From assembly GCA_033220425.1 (NCBI GenBank), contig CM065653.1:1984001-2048000 (forward strand): a stretch of 64,000 nucleotides of DNA, written 5' to 3'. The position numbers and the translations under genes are program-made. This DNA comes from Lepraria neglecta (lineage: Eukaryota; Ascomycota; Lecanoromycetes; Lecanorales; Stereocaulaceae). Below, in pieces: positions 21,456-34,116 of the stretch. A model generated the notes under the pieces. That model did not search any database. It worked only from the letters and a program-made list of their open reading frames with translations, and had not been told where the DNA came from. The first letter of the stretch is position 1. Each line of letters starts with the position of its first letter.

Positions 21456-23145
21456 ATTCCTCTCCGCCAATCCTTTTGCTATATTCAAATTAAGTACCTC
21501 GCGATCTTCCTGAATGTGATTGTGAATGCTGACGGGATGCCTCGTTCCGCAATTTTGATATTGGTCGGTGCATTCACTTGAAACAGTGGAAATCCTTGAG
21601 AAGTGTGCGAAATTGATTGGATTGCGGTACCACCGGGTTTTTGGGTGATCGTACCCGGAGACTTGGATATCTTTATTCAACACTTATTTCCACCCAACCT
21701 TGTTGAACCTTGAGACGGCCGTCGGTGGCTGCAGATCCTTCACCGCACGTGCGAGGATGCTTTTTAGCGGTGCGGCTGTACACCCCTGCTGATGCCTTGT
21801 TCCTCATGGCTCTGAGCTGAGAAGAATCGACCCGGTGATGTGTACATCTTGCTTAGATGATTCCGTGGTTGTAGATTGGTAAGCGCTAGCTGACTCATGA
21901 GTCCCAAAAAACAGAACGACTCCACAACGCAACGCGAATCCAGTGTGAAGTGATGACACGTGGGCATGTAAGGTACCTTCCTGCGGAATCCTTCAGAAAG
22001 ACTTTCCCGGGAACATATATGCGCATTCTTTCCTTGAACTTTTATAACCAAAGCCAGTCGGGACTCCTGATGCTGATGATACGATCGGGATGAATCTGAG
22101 CGATTCACATCCATAAATCGCTCTTTTGCCTGCGGATGCGGTGAGATATGCACGATCAGCCGTCTGAGGCAAACCCTCAGGCGGGACGTCCCCCGCCTTA
22201 TGGTTCCATCACACAGCTGACATCCTCGGTCAGACGCGACCCAAGTTGGCCTAAACTTTTTGAGATCACCAAAGATATCCTATCAAATCAGTCACACACC
22301 TCTTCAGGAGATTGCGAGCATTTGGATTTGTGTTTCATAATCAATCCATAGTTTAAATTGCGCATGCTTCGGTACAACATCATCTCGTAAACTGGATGAA
22401 GTGGTTCTTTTCAGCTTCCCAGCGATTTCTCTGAAAGATCCAAAACCGTGCATTCAGCCTTCCGTGTCCTTCTGTAAAGGATGCTGCTTGGTTCGCGTAA
22501 GTGAGCTGCCTTGAGTATTCTCCATAAAGAGTTGCAGCCAAGGCTCTCTCGCAAACAATACCAGAAGTGAACGTTGAAAGCTGTGCGAGACATACTTACG
22601 CCCTATGCTTTCCTCATTGGAGATTGACCCTTTCCGTTGGGCCTCGCAGAGTACGACGACGGATGGAGCGCGTAGTTAGATCTACTCGGCCTCGACGGTC
22701 TTGCCTAGAACTTTGCTCGACGACGTTATAAAGATTCTCCGTGCGAGACGTAGAGGAGCTGATGAGAATATCTTTCTACTAAGCGTCTGACCACCACAGG
22801 ACTGAAATTACCTGAGCAAGAGCAGGCAACCTAAGCATTACATCGCATGCTAGGCTCTTTCCTTGTGCTTGCCGATACAATGAGAGGATCGTGACTTGGG
22901 CAATATCACCAAATCTGAATTCAAAAGAAACAAAACGATGGAAAACTTGTAAGTCGTAACTAGCCTCGCAACGGCCAAGCGGCAATCGGCAACACTGCTG
23001 GCCAATCAGGACGCGCCTTCCCAAAACAGACGTCATCGAACATTAGTTGAATCTCCTTACCACAACTTGTTTCTTGAATCAAACATCGTAATAATCATTC
23101 GCACAACCCAATCATTACCAGAACCTACCCAATTCAATCATCACC
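21456..23145. other. Intergenic, no gene
   Basis: 1.7 kb with only short frames and no motif. The right end is the promoter of the SH3-less Lsb1/Pin3-like gene. Confidence 0.45.
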
Positions 23146-23610
23146 ATGGCAGACAAAGCAGGAATCAACCGCTCCCTATCCACAATCCGCACAGAGCTCG
23201 AGTACCTCCGCGACTCAGGCGTCGTGAGCCCGCCTCAATTCCAATCTATAATGGCCCAACTCCCTGTAAACACTCCCAATCCATCATCACCTACCGCTCA
23301 ATCCCTAACAATATCCCAGCAACAAGGTGGCGTACCAAGCCAATACATTGACCCCCGCTACGCTCAGGGAGGAAATTACGCGGATCCCACTCCTGTGGCG
23401 GCAATTGCTCAGGCGGCGCAGGATCCGAATCATCCTGCTAATCCGAACCATCCGAAGGTATGGCCCCCTTGTGTTGCAGATTGATTGATTGATTGATTGT
23501 GAATACAGCACGGACAATGGGCAAGCAAGTTGGGTGCCAAGCTGGGAAATGCAGCTATCTTTGGCGCTGGAGCTACTATGGGTTCGGATTTGGTCAATTC
23601 GATCATTTGA
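23146..23610 (+). CDS. SH3-less Lsb1/Pin3-like protein
   Basis: Two exons (23146-23457, 23509-23610; 51-bp intron GTATGG..CAG) encode 137 residues. The N-terminus INRSLSTIRTELEYLRDSGV is close to the start of the yeast actin-regulator family Lsb1/Pin3. The C-terminus GKLGNAAIFGAGATMGSDLV-type stretch (here AKLGNAAIFGAGATMGSDLV) matches the glycine-rich tail of filamentous-fungal members. The SH3 domain that normally lies between them is absent; a Pro/Gln/Asn/Ala-rich linker takes its place. Splicing is in phase and restores the conserved tail. Without SH3 it cannot bind Las17-type proline motifs directly; it might act through its N- and C-terminal parts. The intron contains a GATT microsatellite. 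Confidence 0.8.
23477..23500 (+). repeat. TGAT/GATT microsatellite in the intron
   Basis: Four to five GATT units inside the 51-bp intron, just before the acceptor at 23507-23508. Expansion could affect splicing; this is inference. Confidence 0.8.
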
Positions 23611-24001
23611 GCATTTGGTTTCTTAGAAGTAGAACGAGTGCACGCTATACAGTTACGATTCATGTTCTCTAGACGGATAGGGCAGGGTCAGGATCGCTTT
23701 GGCATCAATGAATTATGACGTAGATGGTACTCTAGGATCGAGCCTCAGGTTAAATTACCGCAACGATGTTTAAACGTTCTAAATGTCTACCGAAGTTGCT
23801 GAAGGCGGTGTGCTAACACTGAATGAGTCGAGCATCTCTCGCGACGTGGCAATCCTCCTCAAGCTGCAGCACTCGCAGACATTGACTATGTTGAAAGGAG
23901 TGGAGTTGCATAAGACTTTATCAACACGCCAACAACTCCCGAGCACTGAGACCCCTCAAACATCCTACGCAAACCGTGAGATAGCCCGCCACCCATATTA
24001 A
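23611..24001. other. Convergent 3' flanks, no gene
   Basis: Between two genes that converge. A 72-codon frame here has no motif. Confidence 0.45.
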
Positions 24002-25315
24002 TTAATCCGCTTGACCTAATATCGTAGCATTCAGCCTTTGCAAAGTCTCCAAGCGCTCACGCTCGTCTGGATGGAGAGGGGGAAAGTAACGGCCCTTCAT
24101 TGACGTCGATTTCCTGCCCGGGCAAAAGACATTGAACAAGATGTCCTCGCTTGGCCGTCCATCGCCCTGGGAATGGCAAATTTCGTAGACCCGTCTAAAT
24201 ATCTTGCTGCAGGTGATATTCTCTTCTATGCTTTGTTAGCATTGCCAGGGTTCTGATGTACCCAGAGTGTAACAACACATACTATCGTAAAAATTCAAGA
24301 TACGAGCGGGTTCAGACAAAGTGCCTCCTGACGGCCCATGTTCGATTGGCTGAGCTTCCCAATCCTCTTCCGCATCTGAGGGACCACTCACATAAGTGGG
24401 GTCGTAATCAGATCGCAAGCTGAGAAAAACCTCGCCACTGAAAGAGCTGAGCTTAACAAGCAATTTTGATACACTGGTGCCCCATGGGGGCAGCTCATCC
24501 TCCATATGATAGTACTCCCAGGGCCAGAGAGCGATGTATAGTGTTTTGAGGCAAGGCAGAAGACCTTGGACTGATATATCGATGGACTGGCCCCGAGCAA
24601 AGAAATACGGGAAAATGCCCTTCGACCCAACGTTCCTCAGAATGCTCAACATGCTCCAAGCGAATAGATTGGATCTTGCTTGCTGCTCGGGACCCAATCT
24701 GCTTGCAGAACATGGGATCGAGTCCCAGTCTTCACCAAAGTCGAAAGTTGCTTGGGAGAATAGCAGATGTAAGGCTTCCCAATGTAGTCTCTTGCTAAGC
24801 GTTGTGATCGCCAGGAAGTGAGGATGCGCGGCTTGTAGTCGCGGGGTCTCATTACTGAATCGGAACCGTGGAGCATCGAGAAATTCGTCAGTGTAAATTG
24901 TTGATCTGATAGTGGCTGGAGATTCGTTCTATATCCGGGATGACAAAACCTGTGCGACCGTGGATGGTATCTTTGACCGTTTGGCACCATCCTCTCTGTC
25001 CATCTGGCTTAACACTCATGAAAGCTAATTGCATATGAGTTCCACTTGTTGCAGTTGGAGCTCAATATTACCTTGAAGGCATACGTCCTCAGTGCGAGGG
25101 AGCCAGACACCAGTATCCTTAAAGTATGACTTCCCCGCGTCGAGATACGTGGGCTTATAGCACGGTTCGTCGCCAATCGAACAGGGCTTGAAGATGGGCG
25201 CTTTCCTTCTGATCCGCAGCGTCATCTTAGCATAGTATTTGAGGACAAAGAAGCCGAGAATCTGGAGCTGAAGCTTGATGGGCAATACACTGCAGCGGTC
25301 GATCTCGTTCTCCAT
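24002..25315 (-). pseudogene. F-box-like gene, probably decayed
   Basis: ATG at 25315 starts MENEIDRCSVLPIKLQLQIL, a weak F-box-like start. A second coherent block in the same frame runs from about 24890 (TDEFLDAPRFRFSNETPRLQ, then HFLAITTLSKRLHWEALHLL) to about 24290. A third block in another frame (FRRVYEICHSQGDGRPSEDI, then ERERLETLQRLNATILGQAD) ends with TAA at 24004-24002. Stops lie between the first two blocks, where an intron ending at a CAG near 24890 is possible. GTATGT near 24285 with CAG near 24214 is a good intron for the last junction, but it leaves the wrong phase by one base. So either a splice site is misread or there is a one-base lesion. The family fits the fungal small F-box-like proteins; function unknown. 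Confidence 0.45.
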
Positions 25316-27059
25316 CAGTTCGAGGTGAAGAGAACCTCCAACATGGAGAGGGCAGCGGCCCACATATTAAAGCTGCGTCTGCTTTGGCCAACCCCCTTGG
25401 CATCATGCAGGTCTGAGACATCCCTCAGCTCCGCCCTCTGATCTTAGCGCCGAAGTCCTTACTTGTCGGTAAGATCCTGCAGAGGTTGGCTTCCTCCTCT
25501 TGAGAGGTGTTCGGGGTGTTATCAGCTCGACGGACGTAGTTGCTTGAGATGTAGGAGCCTAGTTGCGGAGGCTTAGATGTGGCTGTAGCCCTCGAAATTC
25601 GGGCCGTGAGGATCAATTACTTGCTGTAAGAGACATTATTGCAGGCATTGACACGCATCACTTTCGTTCAGTGATCTATGGCTGCATGTTGGGAGGTAGA
25701 GCAGAAAGTGGCAGGCCGTCGACATCAAGCCGTCAATTGATGCGCTAGAAGGGTTCATCTCCCGACTCGGCCGCCACCGGCCTTGGATGGGCGCTGGGAG
25801 TGGTCGTGTAAGGGGGACAAGATCCCTGGAGATTCCCGCAATCTTCCGCTTAAGGACTGTTCTAGGGGTTAAGGCATTCGTCTCAGGGGTGCACTCTAGG
25901 CGGGTGGCCAATGATGGTATTTTCGTACTCGATAAGTGCTATCCATTAGAGAACGCGGGCCTTGCAAATATTTAGCCTGCCATGTTTCGGAGAGCTGTTC
26001 TGCAAACCTGGGCGATTCGAGTTTGATGGGCGATCTGAAGATGTCGATGAAATCTTAATGGCTCATAGGGCCTGGGGCAAAGTCGATGATCTTGAGATCA
26101 TCTGGTAGGATTTATCTTCGCTCCTGGTCGTTTGTTAGGAACCAGTAGCATGATAGGTTGCGTCAGGTCTGCTTACTAGACCGAAGAAGCCTGGAAACTA
26201 GATAGGTTGTTAGCTCTGATCACCCGTTTAGCAATGTTGGCTTACAAAATTCTTCCTTGCAAGGTCCCCTGAAGCACCTAAAATTACAAGAACCGAGCTT
26301 TCTTTTATCTCGATGGTTGACGCCATTGTGAATCAATGTGTTGGGATCTGTGGACGTTGTAGATGGCTTCTTTGTAGACGGCGAGAAGATCCTGATGAGG
26401 GGGTTGAAGGGGGAAATAAATGCGCTGTGGTCAATTGAGAGGTTCTACCAAGTAGATATCAGGTCTTGTCGGGTGCTTCCAGGCCGTAAAGAGTGGGTGG
26501 CGAAATCCAGGCGAGTTGACAGGTCATTCCCAATCTCCAGAAGGGTACGCCATGTCGTTGAGAGCCATTTGTCTTATGCAATCGACAGTGTACTAAGTGG
26601 CTAAAAGTGTTTTGTACGTAATCTAGATGCATTGTCAGGATTCGTTGATTGTACAAGTCTGGCAATTCGAGGGCACGTCATTGCCGCTGCGAGAAATGTA
26701 TAGACAAAATACCCGTCACCTAGCCCCTGAATACTACAGTATGAGAACATGATGTTGAATGAGTCTCTACTTGCATGCGTTATAGCTATGAAAAGCTATT
26801 CCCACTAAATGAGACCCTTCAGATGTACGTAAAGCTTGACATATGCATCCCCTGCCGTCTACCTAGTAATACAATCGTATGCCTCAAAGCACATCCAATG
26901 CTAACGCTTTTGCATTGTAACTGCCATGATGATCTGTCCACCTTATATCTTGTCCATACTATTTCCCACGCGCCCTAGTACCCGTTGCGCGTTTGAAAAT
27001 GCCCTTCCTTCATTGTCTATCGTACCCTTCCTCCTTCTTGACCTGTAGAAAGAAAGTAT
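25316..27059. other. Gene-poor stretch, nothing recognised
   Basis: 1.7 kb with scattered short frames and no motif on either strand. It marks the boundary between the decayed left part and the core-gene block. Confidence 0.4.
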
Positions 27060-27820
27060 CTACTTCCCACCACTCCTCGTACGCTTTCCAATCCCAGTAG
27101 CTGGCGCTTTTGGCTTCTCTGGCTTCTCCTTCCTTTGCTTCTTTTCCTTGACAGGCTTGTCAGAGTCAGTTACCTTCGGTCGTCCCCTACCCTTCTTCTC
27201 CCCATTGGTAGCAGCAGCTGGCTTGGCCGCCTCCTCTTTCTTAGCCTTGGGCTCTGCTTTCTCCTTCTTCGCAGCGCCAGCAGCCCCCTTTGGTCTGCCT
27301 TTAGCTTTCTTCGCTGTCTCGCCATCACCCTCAGCCTCGTCCTCAGCTTTGCGCTTCTCGCCCTTCTTAGAGCTCTTGGGAGCATCTTCAGTGGTGGTTT
27401 CTTCCTTCTTTTCGGCTTCCTCGCCATCGCCTGACTTCTTCTCGTCGACGTGTAGCTCGCTCTGGTTCTTCACGACATCGTTGCCTGGGCGTGCGAGGTG
27501 GATGGCTGGGTCATTGGGCTGGGCTGATTTCTTGATCGTGTTGCCGCGCTTCGATTGGATGGAGACTTCGCCTTCTGTTTTCTTTTCGGCTACTTCACCG
27601 GAGGGAGTGCTCCCGTTCCAGTTCCAGGAGGCTGTGAAGGATGTATTAGTAACGAAGTTCGAACAAACATTTAGGCATTTGATGGACGTGTAGGTAGGAT
27701 GGTAGCACGCTGTCTCAGGCAAGATTTCGAGTTCTTTTTGTGCTTGAAATGCAGGGTATTTGCTTAACGCGCTCAAGACAGTTTCCACTCACCTTTATCG
27801 CCAATCTCCGGCTCCGCCAT
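27060..27820 (-). CDS. Hypervirulence-associated (HVA) Tudor-domain protein
   Basis: Two exons: 27820-27793 (MAEPEIGDK) and 27631-27060, joined over a 161-bp intron (GTGAGT..CAG, branch-like CTAATAC), encode 199 residues. After splicing the N-terminus reads MAEPEIGDKASWNWNGSTPS and continues GEVAEKKTEGEVSIQSKRGN, the small Tudor-like fold of the HVA_TUDOR (DUF2945) family. The C-terminal two thirds are Lys/Glu/Ala-rich with KGRPKG and GRGRPK, which resemble AT-hook cores and suggest DNA or chromatin contact. Probably nuclear; role unknown. The short first exon is supported by the exact splice phase and the conserved motif it completes. Confidence 0.85.
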
Positions 27821-29320
27821 AGTGAAAAATGAGGTAGGAGTTGTCTGAAGTTGTGAAAAGTGTGTTTGGAGTGTCGCGGAGCTAGTGCGACCGGGATAGA
27901 GTACTGGAGCGTTCTCAATGAGTCGTTGTAGTGGTGGAAGCCGGAAGATGGTGGCAGAAAGCTGAGGTGTCGCAAAAGAAAGAAAAGTTTCGGACTTTGG
28001 CGCAAGATCACCAACGGGGAGCGCAGACACGCGAGTGCTAGCGTGTTATCCAGATCAGAGGCATCGGGAAGGTGATTTGCCATGGATTCAATGCTTTAAC
28101 CATATTTCTTGGGTACAAGTAATCTTTCATGGGCATTCACATATACATCTACCGCAAAGACTTCCAGAAGATTGTTGTGACTCGGAACGAATTGGCGACC
28201 CAATTGAAGTTTGGTCCGCATTAACATACATATAGTAGTAGATCCCGTTCTTGGTGCTTCAATGATGAATCTAAAGATTTATGCACCGTTCCTGTCCTTG
28301 AACCAAATATCACGCTCGTCCCTCCTTCCCCCGTGCGGGATGTGAGAACTACCCTTGGGCAGTTCACGAGGCTCTTGCCACTTTGGCGTTGGCTTGACTG
28401 CGCCGCTGCATCCAAATCAGCAGGTATTAAACTTACCACGACCTGATTTCGACGCAGAGTTCCTGCATCAACTCATGACGAAGGAAAATTTACAGTGCTA
28501 CGCCATTGAAAAGTGCCATGCCTACCATGAGAATACTAGTTTCCCCACATAGGACAACTTCGCGAAAGAACCAGCCTGGCATAGTTCTAGTTGTCCCGAG
28601 TTATTGTGAATTTTGTGTAGTGTAAACGTATTTGGTAGTAGTCGTGCAGGATGCTGCTCTTCGTGTCACTTGTGTTGCCAGAGGGCTGGTGATGGTTTAG
28701 GAAAAGATCTCAGTTGTTAAAACATCCGGCACTTAAAGAATTCGATCATATTCAGTGCAGACTTTCAGGTGGATCGTTATTAAGATGAGCTTGATAGAAA
28801 CACCTAGCCTTTTCCCCGGGACCTAAGTCGCATATTACCTGCTACGGTAGTAATTGGGCTAGTGTTAGTACAGCTTCGGAGGAAGGAGTTATTTAGTAAG
28901 GTGGCGTATTCAGAATAGGGAGATCGAAAAGCGATTTGCCCATGCTTCATTCTTGGGGCACATTTCGGGGGCAATGTTGTGGAGGCATAGGCTTGGAGAG
29001 CCTCAATTTGTGCACCGCTAGCTCATTGTTACTTGAAGGACACTCAGGTTGTAAGGTGGCATAAAAGTGATGGGGCAAAGGGCCTCATTCGACTTCATAG
29101 ACGTCACATTTCCTTTCTTTTCGACTAAAATACATATATGGCTCTCTTTTGGAGGTCATAAAAAACTCCTCTGAGAGTCATCTCATATCAATCAGATGCC
29201 ACGAAACATGCTGACCGGGCTTTCATATTTTCGCGAGAGACAAGAGTGCATGCTCAATATAGAAAACATCGCTCAGGCATACTACATATGTGCATGCCTG
29301 GCTTTTTGTGAAACAACTCA
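27821..29320. other. Intergenic, no gene
   Basis: 1.5 kb between the HVA-Tudor start and the DEF1 3' end. It contains promoter sequence for the former and 3' UTR of the latter; no coding frame with motifs. Confidence 0.5.
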
Positions 29321-32300
29321 TCAGTGCCCGTAGTTGGCGGCACTCCATCCACCCCGATTGCTGTTGCCGTAGGAGCTTGTGCTGTAGCCAGCTCCATAAC
29401 CCCCGTAGCCACCAGCCTGGTGGTTCTGGCCGCCGTACTGGTGGTGTCCTCCCAAGCCGCCTGGTCCAGCACCATATTGCGAGCCTTGCTGACCGTGCAT
29501 TTGGTGACCCATGTAGCCGCCGTACCCTTGCTGCCCCTGGTTTTGGCCTTGCGGAGGTGGCAACCCAGGTTGGCCTGGGACGTTTGCAGCCGATCCCGGA
29601 CGCCCACCAGGTTGACCAAGAGCAGGACTCGGTCCGCCAGGCACTTTGGATGAATCGTTGTAACCACGAAGAGAGTCTTCGTTCCCACCTTGCTGGCCCA
29701 TGGCTGACCCGAGCCCAGAGTTCTGTCCCGGATATCCAGACGAAGACCGCCCAAAGACATCAGGTGCACTACCGTGATTATTGGCACCAGATCCAGAATA
29801 CTGTTGATTGTCCGATGGTTGGGCAGATCCAGAACGTGCATAGTTCCCAAGACCCCCTGTAGCAGCACTATCTCTTCCGGAGGCCGACTGCTGGCCGAAT
29901 GCTCCAGCATTGGCTGGAGATGAAGAATGCTGATCGTAAGAGGTTTGAGGGTTCATGCCATATCCTTGATGGGCCTGTCCATACATCCCTTGCTTGCCGC
30001 CAGCACCTCCAAATGGTCCTCCACCATATCCGCCTTGGCCGCCACCATACCCGAACTGAGTATTCTGTGTAAGATATTGATCATCATATCGACGGACGTC
30101 GTCAAACATCGGACGTTCACGGCCATATGGATGATTACTTACTTGGTTCATGTACGAATAGTACTGGCTCGGATAGTGGTATGGATGCCCATAAGGGTAA
30201 TGCTGGCCTCCAGCCTGACCTTGAGTTTGCTGCTGAAGCATTTGGTGTGGCTGATTCGGCTGTTGTTGACCCGCCAGTGAGGGATTCGGAGTCGAGTTGC
30301 CGCTGGCCTGAGCCTCTGTGGTTTGCCCGTAACGGTTTTGTGGCTGGGGTTGAGCTCCGCTTGTAGGATACTGAGAGCTCTGCTCTGGAGCAGAGCTGAC
30401 AAATGCGCTTCCTCCTCTCTGCTGAGACGCGGCCGTATCTTGCGGATTCTGTTGTGAGGGTTGGCCGTAGTTTCCGTAATAGCTATTCTGATAAGCATTC
30501 CTCTGGTTGTCAGACGTGTAATACGAGGACATGTCATTTGCCGCGGATGAGTATCCGCCCTGTTGAGCCTGGGCCTGGCTTGGTGGTTGGGACTGGGCCT
30601 GGGAAGCAGGATAGCCATCGTACTGAGACTGTTGCATTTGCTGACCGAATGGCTCATAAGCCTTTTGTGCTGGCGCAGAGAGCTCTTGCTGACCAGCCTG
30701 GGGACCGTATCGATTGTTGTACGGGTAATTGGGTTGAGAAGGTTGTGAAGGTGCTCCTGGTTCGCCTGGCAAGGCCTGGCTGGGCATCGAAGACTGCTGA
30801 TTCAGAGGAGGTAAGCCTGGAGCTTGTCTCGGCGTTGGGTGGGCATCAATCGGAGCCTGAGGTGCTTGCTGCTGTGGTGCTGGTGGAAGAGCAGCTCTAG
30901 GGGCGATTGGTGAGTGCTGAGGTGGTTGAGCTCGAGTTTCGGCATCCTCTCGATCACTATCGACATCCACATCTTCGGTAGTCCCGTTCAGGCCCATGCT
31001 TCCAAATTGTACCGCAGCTCTATCGACTGCATGCTTTCCTGGCATCACTACTGCTTCTTGCTGCTCCAGAATCTTTCGCTGGTAGCTAGCGGAACGTCCT
31101 GCTATGCCAGGCATACCTGTTGCCTTGTATGCACTTGTTGCGAATCCACCCAGAGGAGGCCGTGAGCTCTGCTGTTGGTTGCCAATGCCTGCTGCACTCT
31201 GTGGATCTATGGTGCTTGCCACCGTACTAGCTGCCGTAGCAGAAAGTGGCGGGCCCGATGTATCCTCGACCTGTTCAAGATTCGTCTCTGTCAACTCATC
31301 CTTTGACGGCGTAATGTTTGCTGGCGGGTCAGTGGATGCCACATCGGAAGCAGGTGGAGTGTTTGGAATCTCCGAGATCTCATCCATTGGAGGCGGAGGT
31401 AGGCCAACCATGTCTGTTGCGGCAGGAATCGATGTAGCTGCCACTGGTGGCTCGACAGGAGCTTCGTGACTAGGCGCTGGCTTAGGTACCTTGGCTGGGG
31501 CGGGTGCAGGTGCAGGCTTGCTGAACATGCTGGCCCAGCTACGAGTACCATCGGGCTTTGAGCTGGGCTTCGGCGGCTCGGCTTCCGCTGCGGGAGCCGG
31601 AACTGCATCTGCTGAAACGTGTTCCCAGGATGAGTCCAGATTCGTGCTCTCTGTATTCCCCGAGTCCCAGCCTCCCGTGGCCGTCTCTATGGCCGGTGTG
31701 TCCAATGTCGAGTTGTCTACTGCGGGTGTCTCATCGATCTTAGCAGCGGGACTGCCCCGTGCGCCATTGGTCAAACCACCTCTGCCACCTCGAGCTGCTG
31801 CACGCCCACGATCTGAGCCGCGGCCGCGGCCTCCACGAGTACCTTCAAAACCACCTCTTCCACGACCGCCACGAGACGAAGTGCTCGGAGCGTCAGTAGG
31901 AGCGCCCGCGGGGTCTTTGGCCTTGGACTGAGATCGATCTTTCGTCTTCTTTTTTACCTCGCCCCATTGGGAAATGTTGCCTGCATATTACAATTAGCTT
32001 CTTTAAAGGAGAGCCTGAGAGACATATCGACAAGTGAGAGTATCGTACCTTCTGAGATGCGTTCAATGGTAGCAGCCAGATCTCCATCTGTCTCTTGCAG
32101 CGCAAAGGCAATATCCTCGCCTGTCCAATCTGGGAACATCTCCTTGACGGTGTTAATACTGGCAGCGTACGACTTCTTCAACTCGCCAATCTCTCCCTCA
32201 TCCTTGTAGCTGGGTGTCTCTGCGGCGATGTCTGGCTTGTTTCCATTTGTTTGTCGGCTTCCGCCTCGCCCGCCTCGACTGCTGAACCCTCCGCGGCCGC

Positions 32301-32355
32301 CTCGAGTAGAGCCTCTGCCTCTAGGGCCTGAAGGCCTTGATTTCACTTCCGACAT
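29321..32355 (-). CDS. DEF1: RNA polymerase II degradation factor Def1
   Basis: Two exons (32355-32049, 31980-29321; 68-bp intron GTACGA..CAG) encode 988 residues. An RGG-rich start (GRGSTRGGRGGFSSRGGRGG) is followed by a CUE-like ubiquitin-binding domain at about residues 65-103 (TVKEMFPDWTGEDIAFALQE). A long low-complexity tail rich in Gln, Pro, Gly, Tyr and Ser follows, with SWASMFSKPAPAPAP near 190 and Gly/Tyr repeats at the end. This is the layout of Def1, which recruits ubiquitin ligases to stalled RNA polymerase II and in yeast is processed to enter the nucleus. The ATG at 32355 (MSEVKSRPSG) is chosen because the upstream in-frame extension starts at GTG and is not family-like. Nearly 3 kb of open frame without a lesion. 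Confidence 0.9.
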
Positions 32356-32898
32356 GGAGGCGATATTTGATGTGTGTTTCTGAGAGGTACTGGGGGTTTT
32401 AGATGAAGGTCTGTGCTTCAAGTGTTCCACGAACGATCTATCTGGTCTGGAGCAGCAGAGACCTAGACCGGCGTACGAAGAAGCCGACGCGGAGGGTTTT
32501 ACTCAATTTGTGAGTACCGGAAGATAGAGTAGTGTTGAGGGGAAGAGCAATGAGGAAGGCCGGAGGGATTGTGTGATCTGGGGGAAGCTGTCACGACTGT
32601 CAAATTGAAGCGCGCGTGCAAGTATTTTAGCGCACTTTCTTAGCGTCTTGGCGCTCTGAGCCTCTGAAACACGATCTACAGACCCTCAGTCGAGTCGAGT
32701 CAGTGCAACCATTCGACAATAGGTGGCATTCAGCCATCGTCATCGACTGATGCAAAAAGTGAAGAGGCTATCGATACGTCGGCGCTGATGAGGTTCGACT
32801 GAGCGCAATCTCTTCAGTGGGCACAGCCCAATATCTCGATTAGACAATAAGCCCTTAGCACACTCGCCTTCGCCAAATCATTTGGTGATTGTCCCAAG
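32356..32898. promoter_or_regulatory. Shared head-to-head promoter region of DEF1 and the 405-residue gene
   Basis: 543 bp between two divergent start codons (32355 minus, 32899 plus). No TATA box stands out on either side. Core promoter elements were not resolved. Confidence 0.5.
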
Positions 32899-34116
32899 AT
32901 GAAGGCCACGATGGGTCTCAGCTGGAAAGCGTTCGTCTCGAAGATACACCCTCCTCTGCCCATGTCGCCACGAGAGTCTCAACGCCTCCTCACTCTCCTC
33001 AATATCTCTTTCAAGCAACAGCTCGATCGCCACCACCCTACCAGCCTGGAGGACCACACCGGCCTCCACTTACATTCGATACTGTCCAACCCACTCTTCG
33101 ACGCCAGATCCAACAATGGAAAGGTTTCTTTCTCGACTCGTGATGGGAAAGGCGGCAAGCGTCTGGGGCTTGCACAAGATAATGTGAAGCGGCCCATGGA
33201 TATATTCAAGGGGCAGATCTCTGCCGGAACAGCAACTCTGCAATCAGCAATGCTTTGCCTTCAGGCTGAATACAAGATTTGCTTGGCATCGCCCGCTACT
33301 ACCATGGCTGATGCAATGAGAACTTCTGGGACGGGATCGGTCATGCTTGAGTGGCTATGGTCTTCTGGGACCGAGAGTTCGGGCACATTCCTGGGAAACC
33401 TTGATTTCACCAGGCTCATTGTGCCTTTCCTTGTTGCGGAGAAGCGCCATGATCGGATCTGGCGTTGGTTACAGATCCTACGCTCCGGCTTGACTTCTGC
33501 ATCCTCACCTCCACTGCGCGCCTCCATCGAGAAGAACCACCGCAATCTGTTACTGGAGTTGGTCAAATCGGAAATCACTGTGGGTGAAGGTCTTGATGCA
33601 GCGATTGCCCTCTTCATTCGATCCGTCAACGAAAGCGAACAGGAGATTGTCAATGGGATTGCATTGCATAGATCTGCCGCTTGGTACCTGACGAATGTGC
33701 TGAAGGGGATCCCCAAGGCGGCGGCCATACAGGATAACATGATTCAATCTTTCATGGAGGCCGCTGGGACCATGCGCAAGCCCAATATCTTACTATCTGC
33801 CTGCCACTGGGTACATCTTGCGAAGAAACCAGACCCCAAGGTAGCTTTGGGATACTTCAAACATCAGCTATCCTACGATGGAACTCCGTCAAAGAAGCGT
33901 CTTCATATCGTCCTTTTGGGGTTGAAGACCGCCGAGGTGCTTCTGGAAGGCGGTCGTCAAGCCGAGGCTCTATGGGTTATGGATCATCTCCAGACCAACT
34001 TTGGCAAGGAAATAGGGTCATTTGCTACCTCAGATCAGGATCGACAATCGCAGAGAATTCTAGAAGAAGCCGAGGAGAGCAGTCTACGTTCATTGGACGC
34101 GTTAGCCATACATTGA
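32899..34116 (+). CDS. Conserved fungal protein of unknown function
   Basis: Intronless frame for 405 residues starting MKATMGLSWKAFVSKIHPPL. The N-terminal 60 residues are basic and amphipathic (SWKAF..RESQRLLTLLNISFKQQLDRHH), as in mitochondrial targeting sequences. The rest is mainly helical with repeated hydrophobic helices (EWLWSSGTESSGTFLGNLDF, ALGYFKHQLSYDGTP, RLHIVLLGLKTAEVLLEGGR), resembling helical-repeat organellar factors. No catalytic motif. I do not recognise the family; a mitochondrial role is inference. Divergent from DEF1 and free of lesions. Confidence 0.8.
   Translation: MKATMGLSWKAFVSKIHPPLPMSPRESQRLLTLLNISFKQQLDRHHPTSLEDHTGLHLHSILSNPLFDARSNNGKVSFSTRDGKGGKRLGLAQDNVKRPMDIFKGQISAGTATLQSAMLCLQAEYKICLASPATTMADAMRTSGTGSVMLEWLWSSGTESSGTFLGNLDFTRLIVPFLVAEKRHDRIWRWLQILRSGLTSASSPPLRASIEKNHRNLLLELVKSEITVGEGLDAAIALFIRSVNESEQEIVNGIALHRSAAWYLTNVLKGIPKAAAIQDNMIQSFMEAAGTMRKPNILLSACHWVHLAKKPDPKVALGYFKHQLSYDGTPSKKRLHIVLLGLKTAEVLLEGGRQAEALWVMDHLQTNFGKEIGSFATSDQDRQSQRILEEAEESSLRSLDALAIH

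Noticed and set aside
27148-27693. 181-codon plus-strand frame over the HVA-Tudor gene
   Set aside because: It is a Ser/Phe/Leu-rich mirror of the Lys/Glu-rich tail of the real gene on the other strand.
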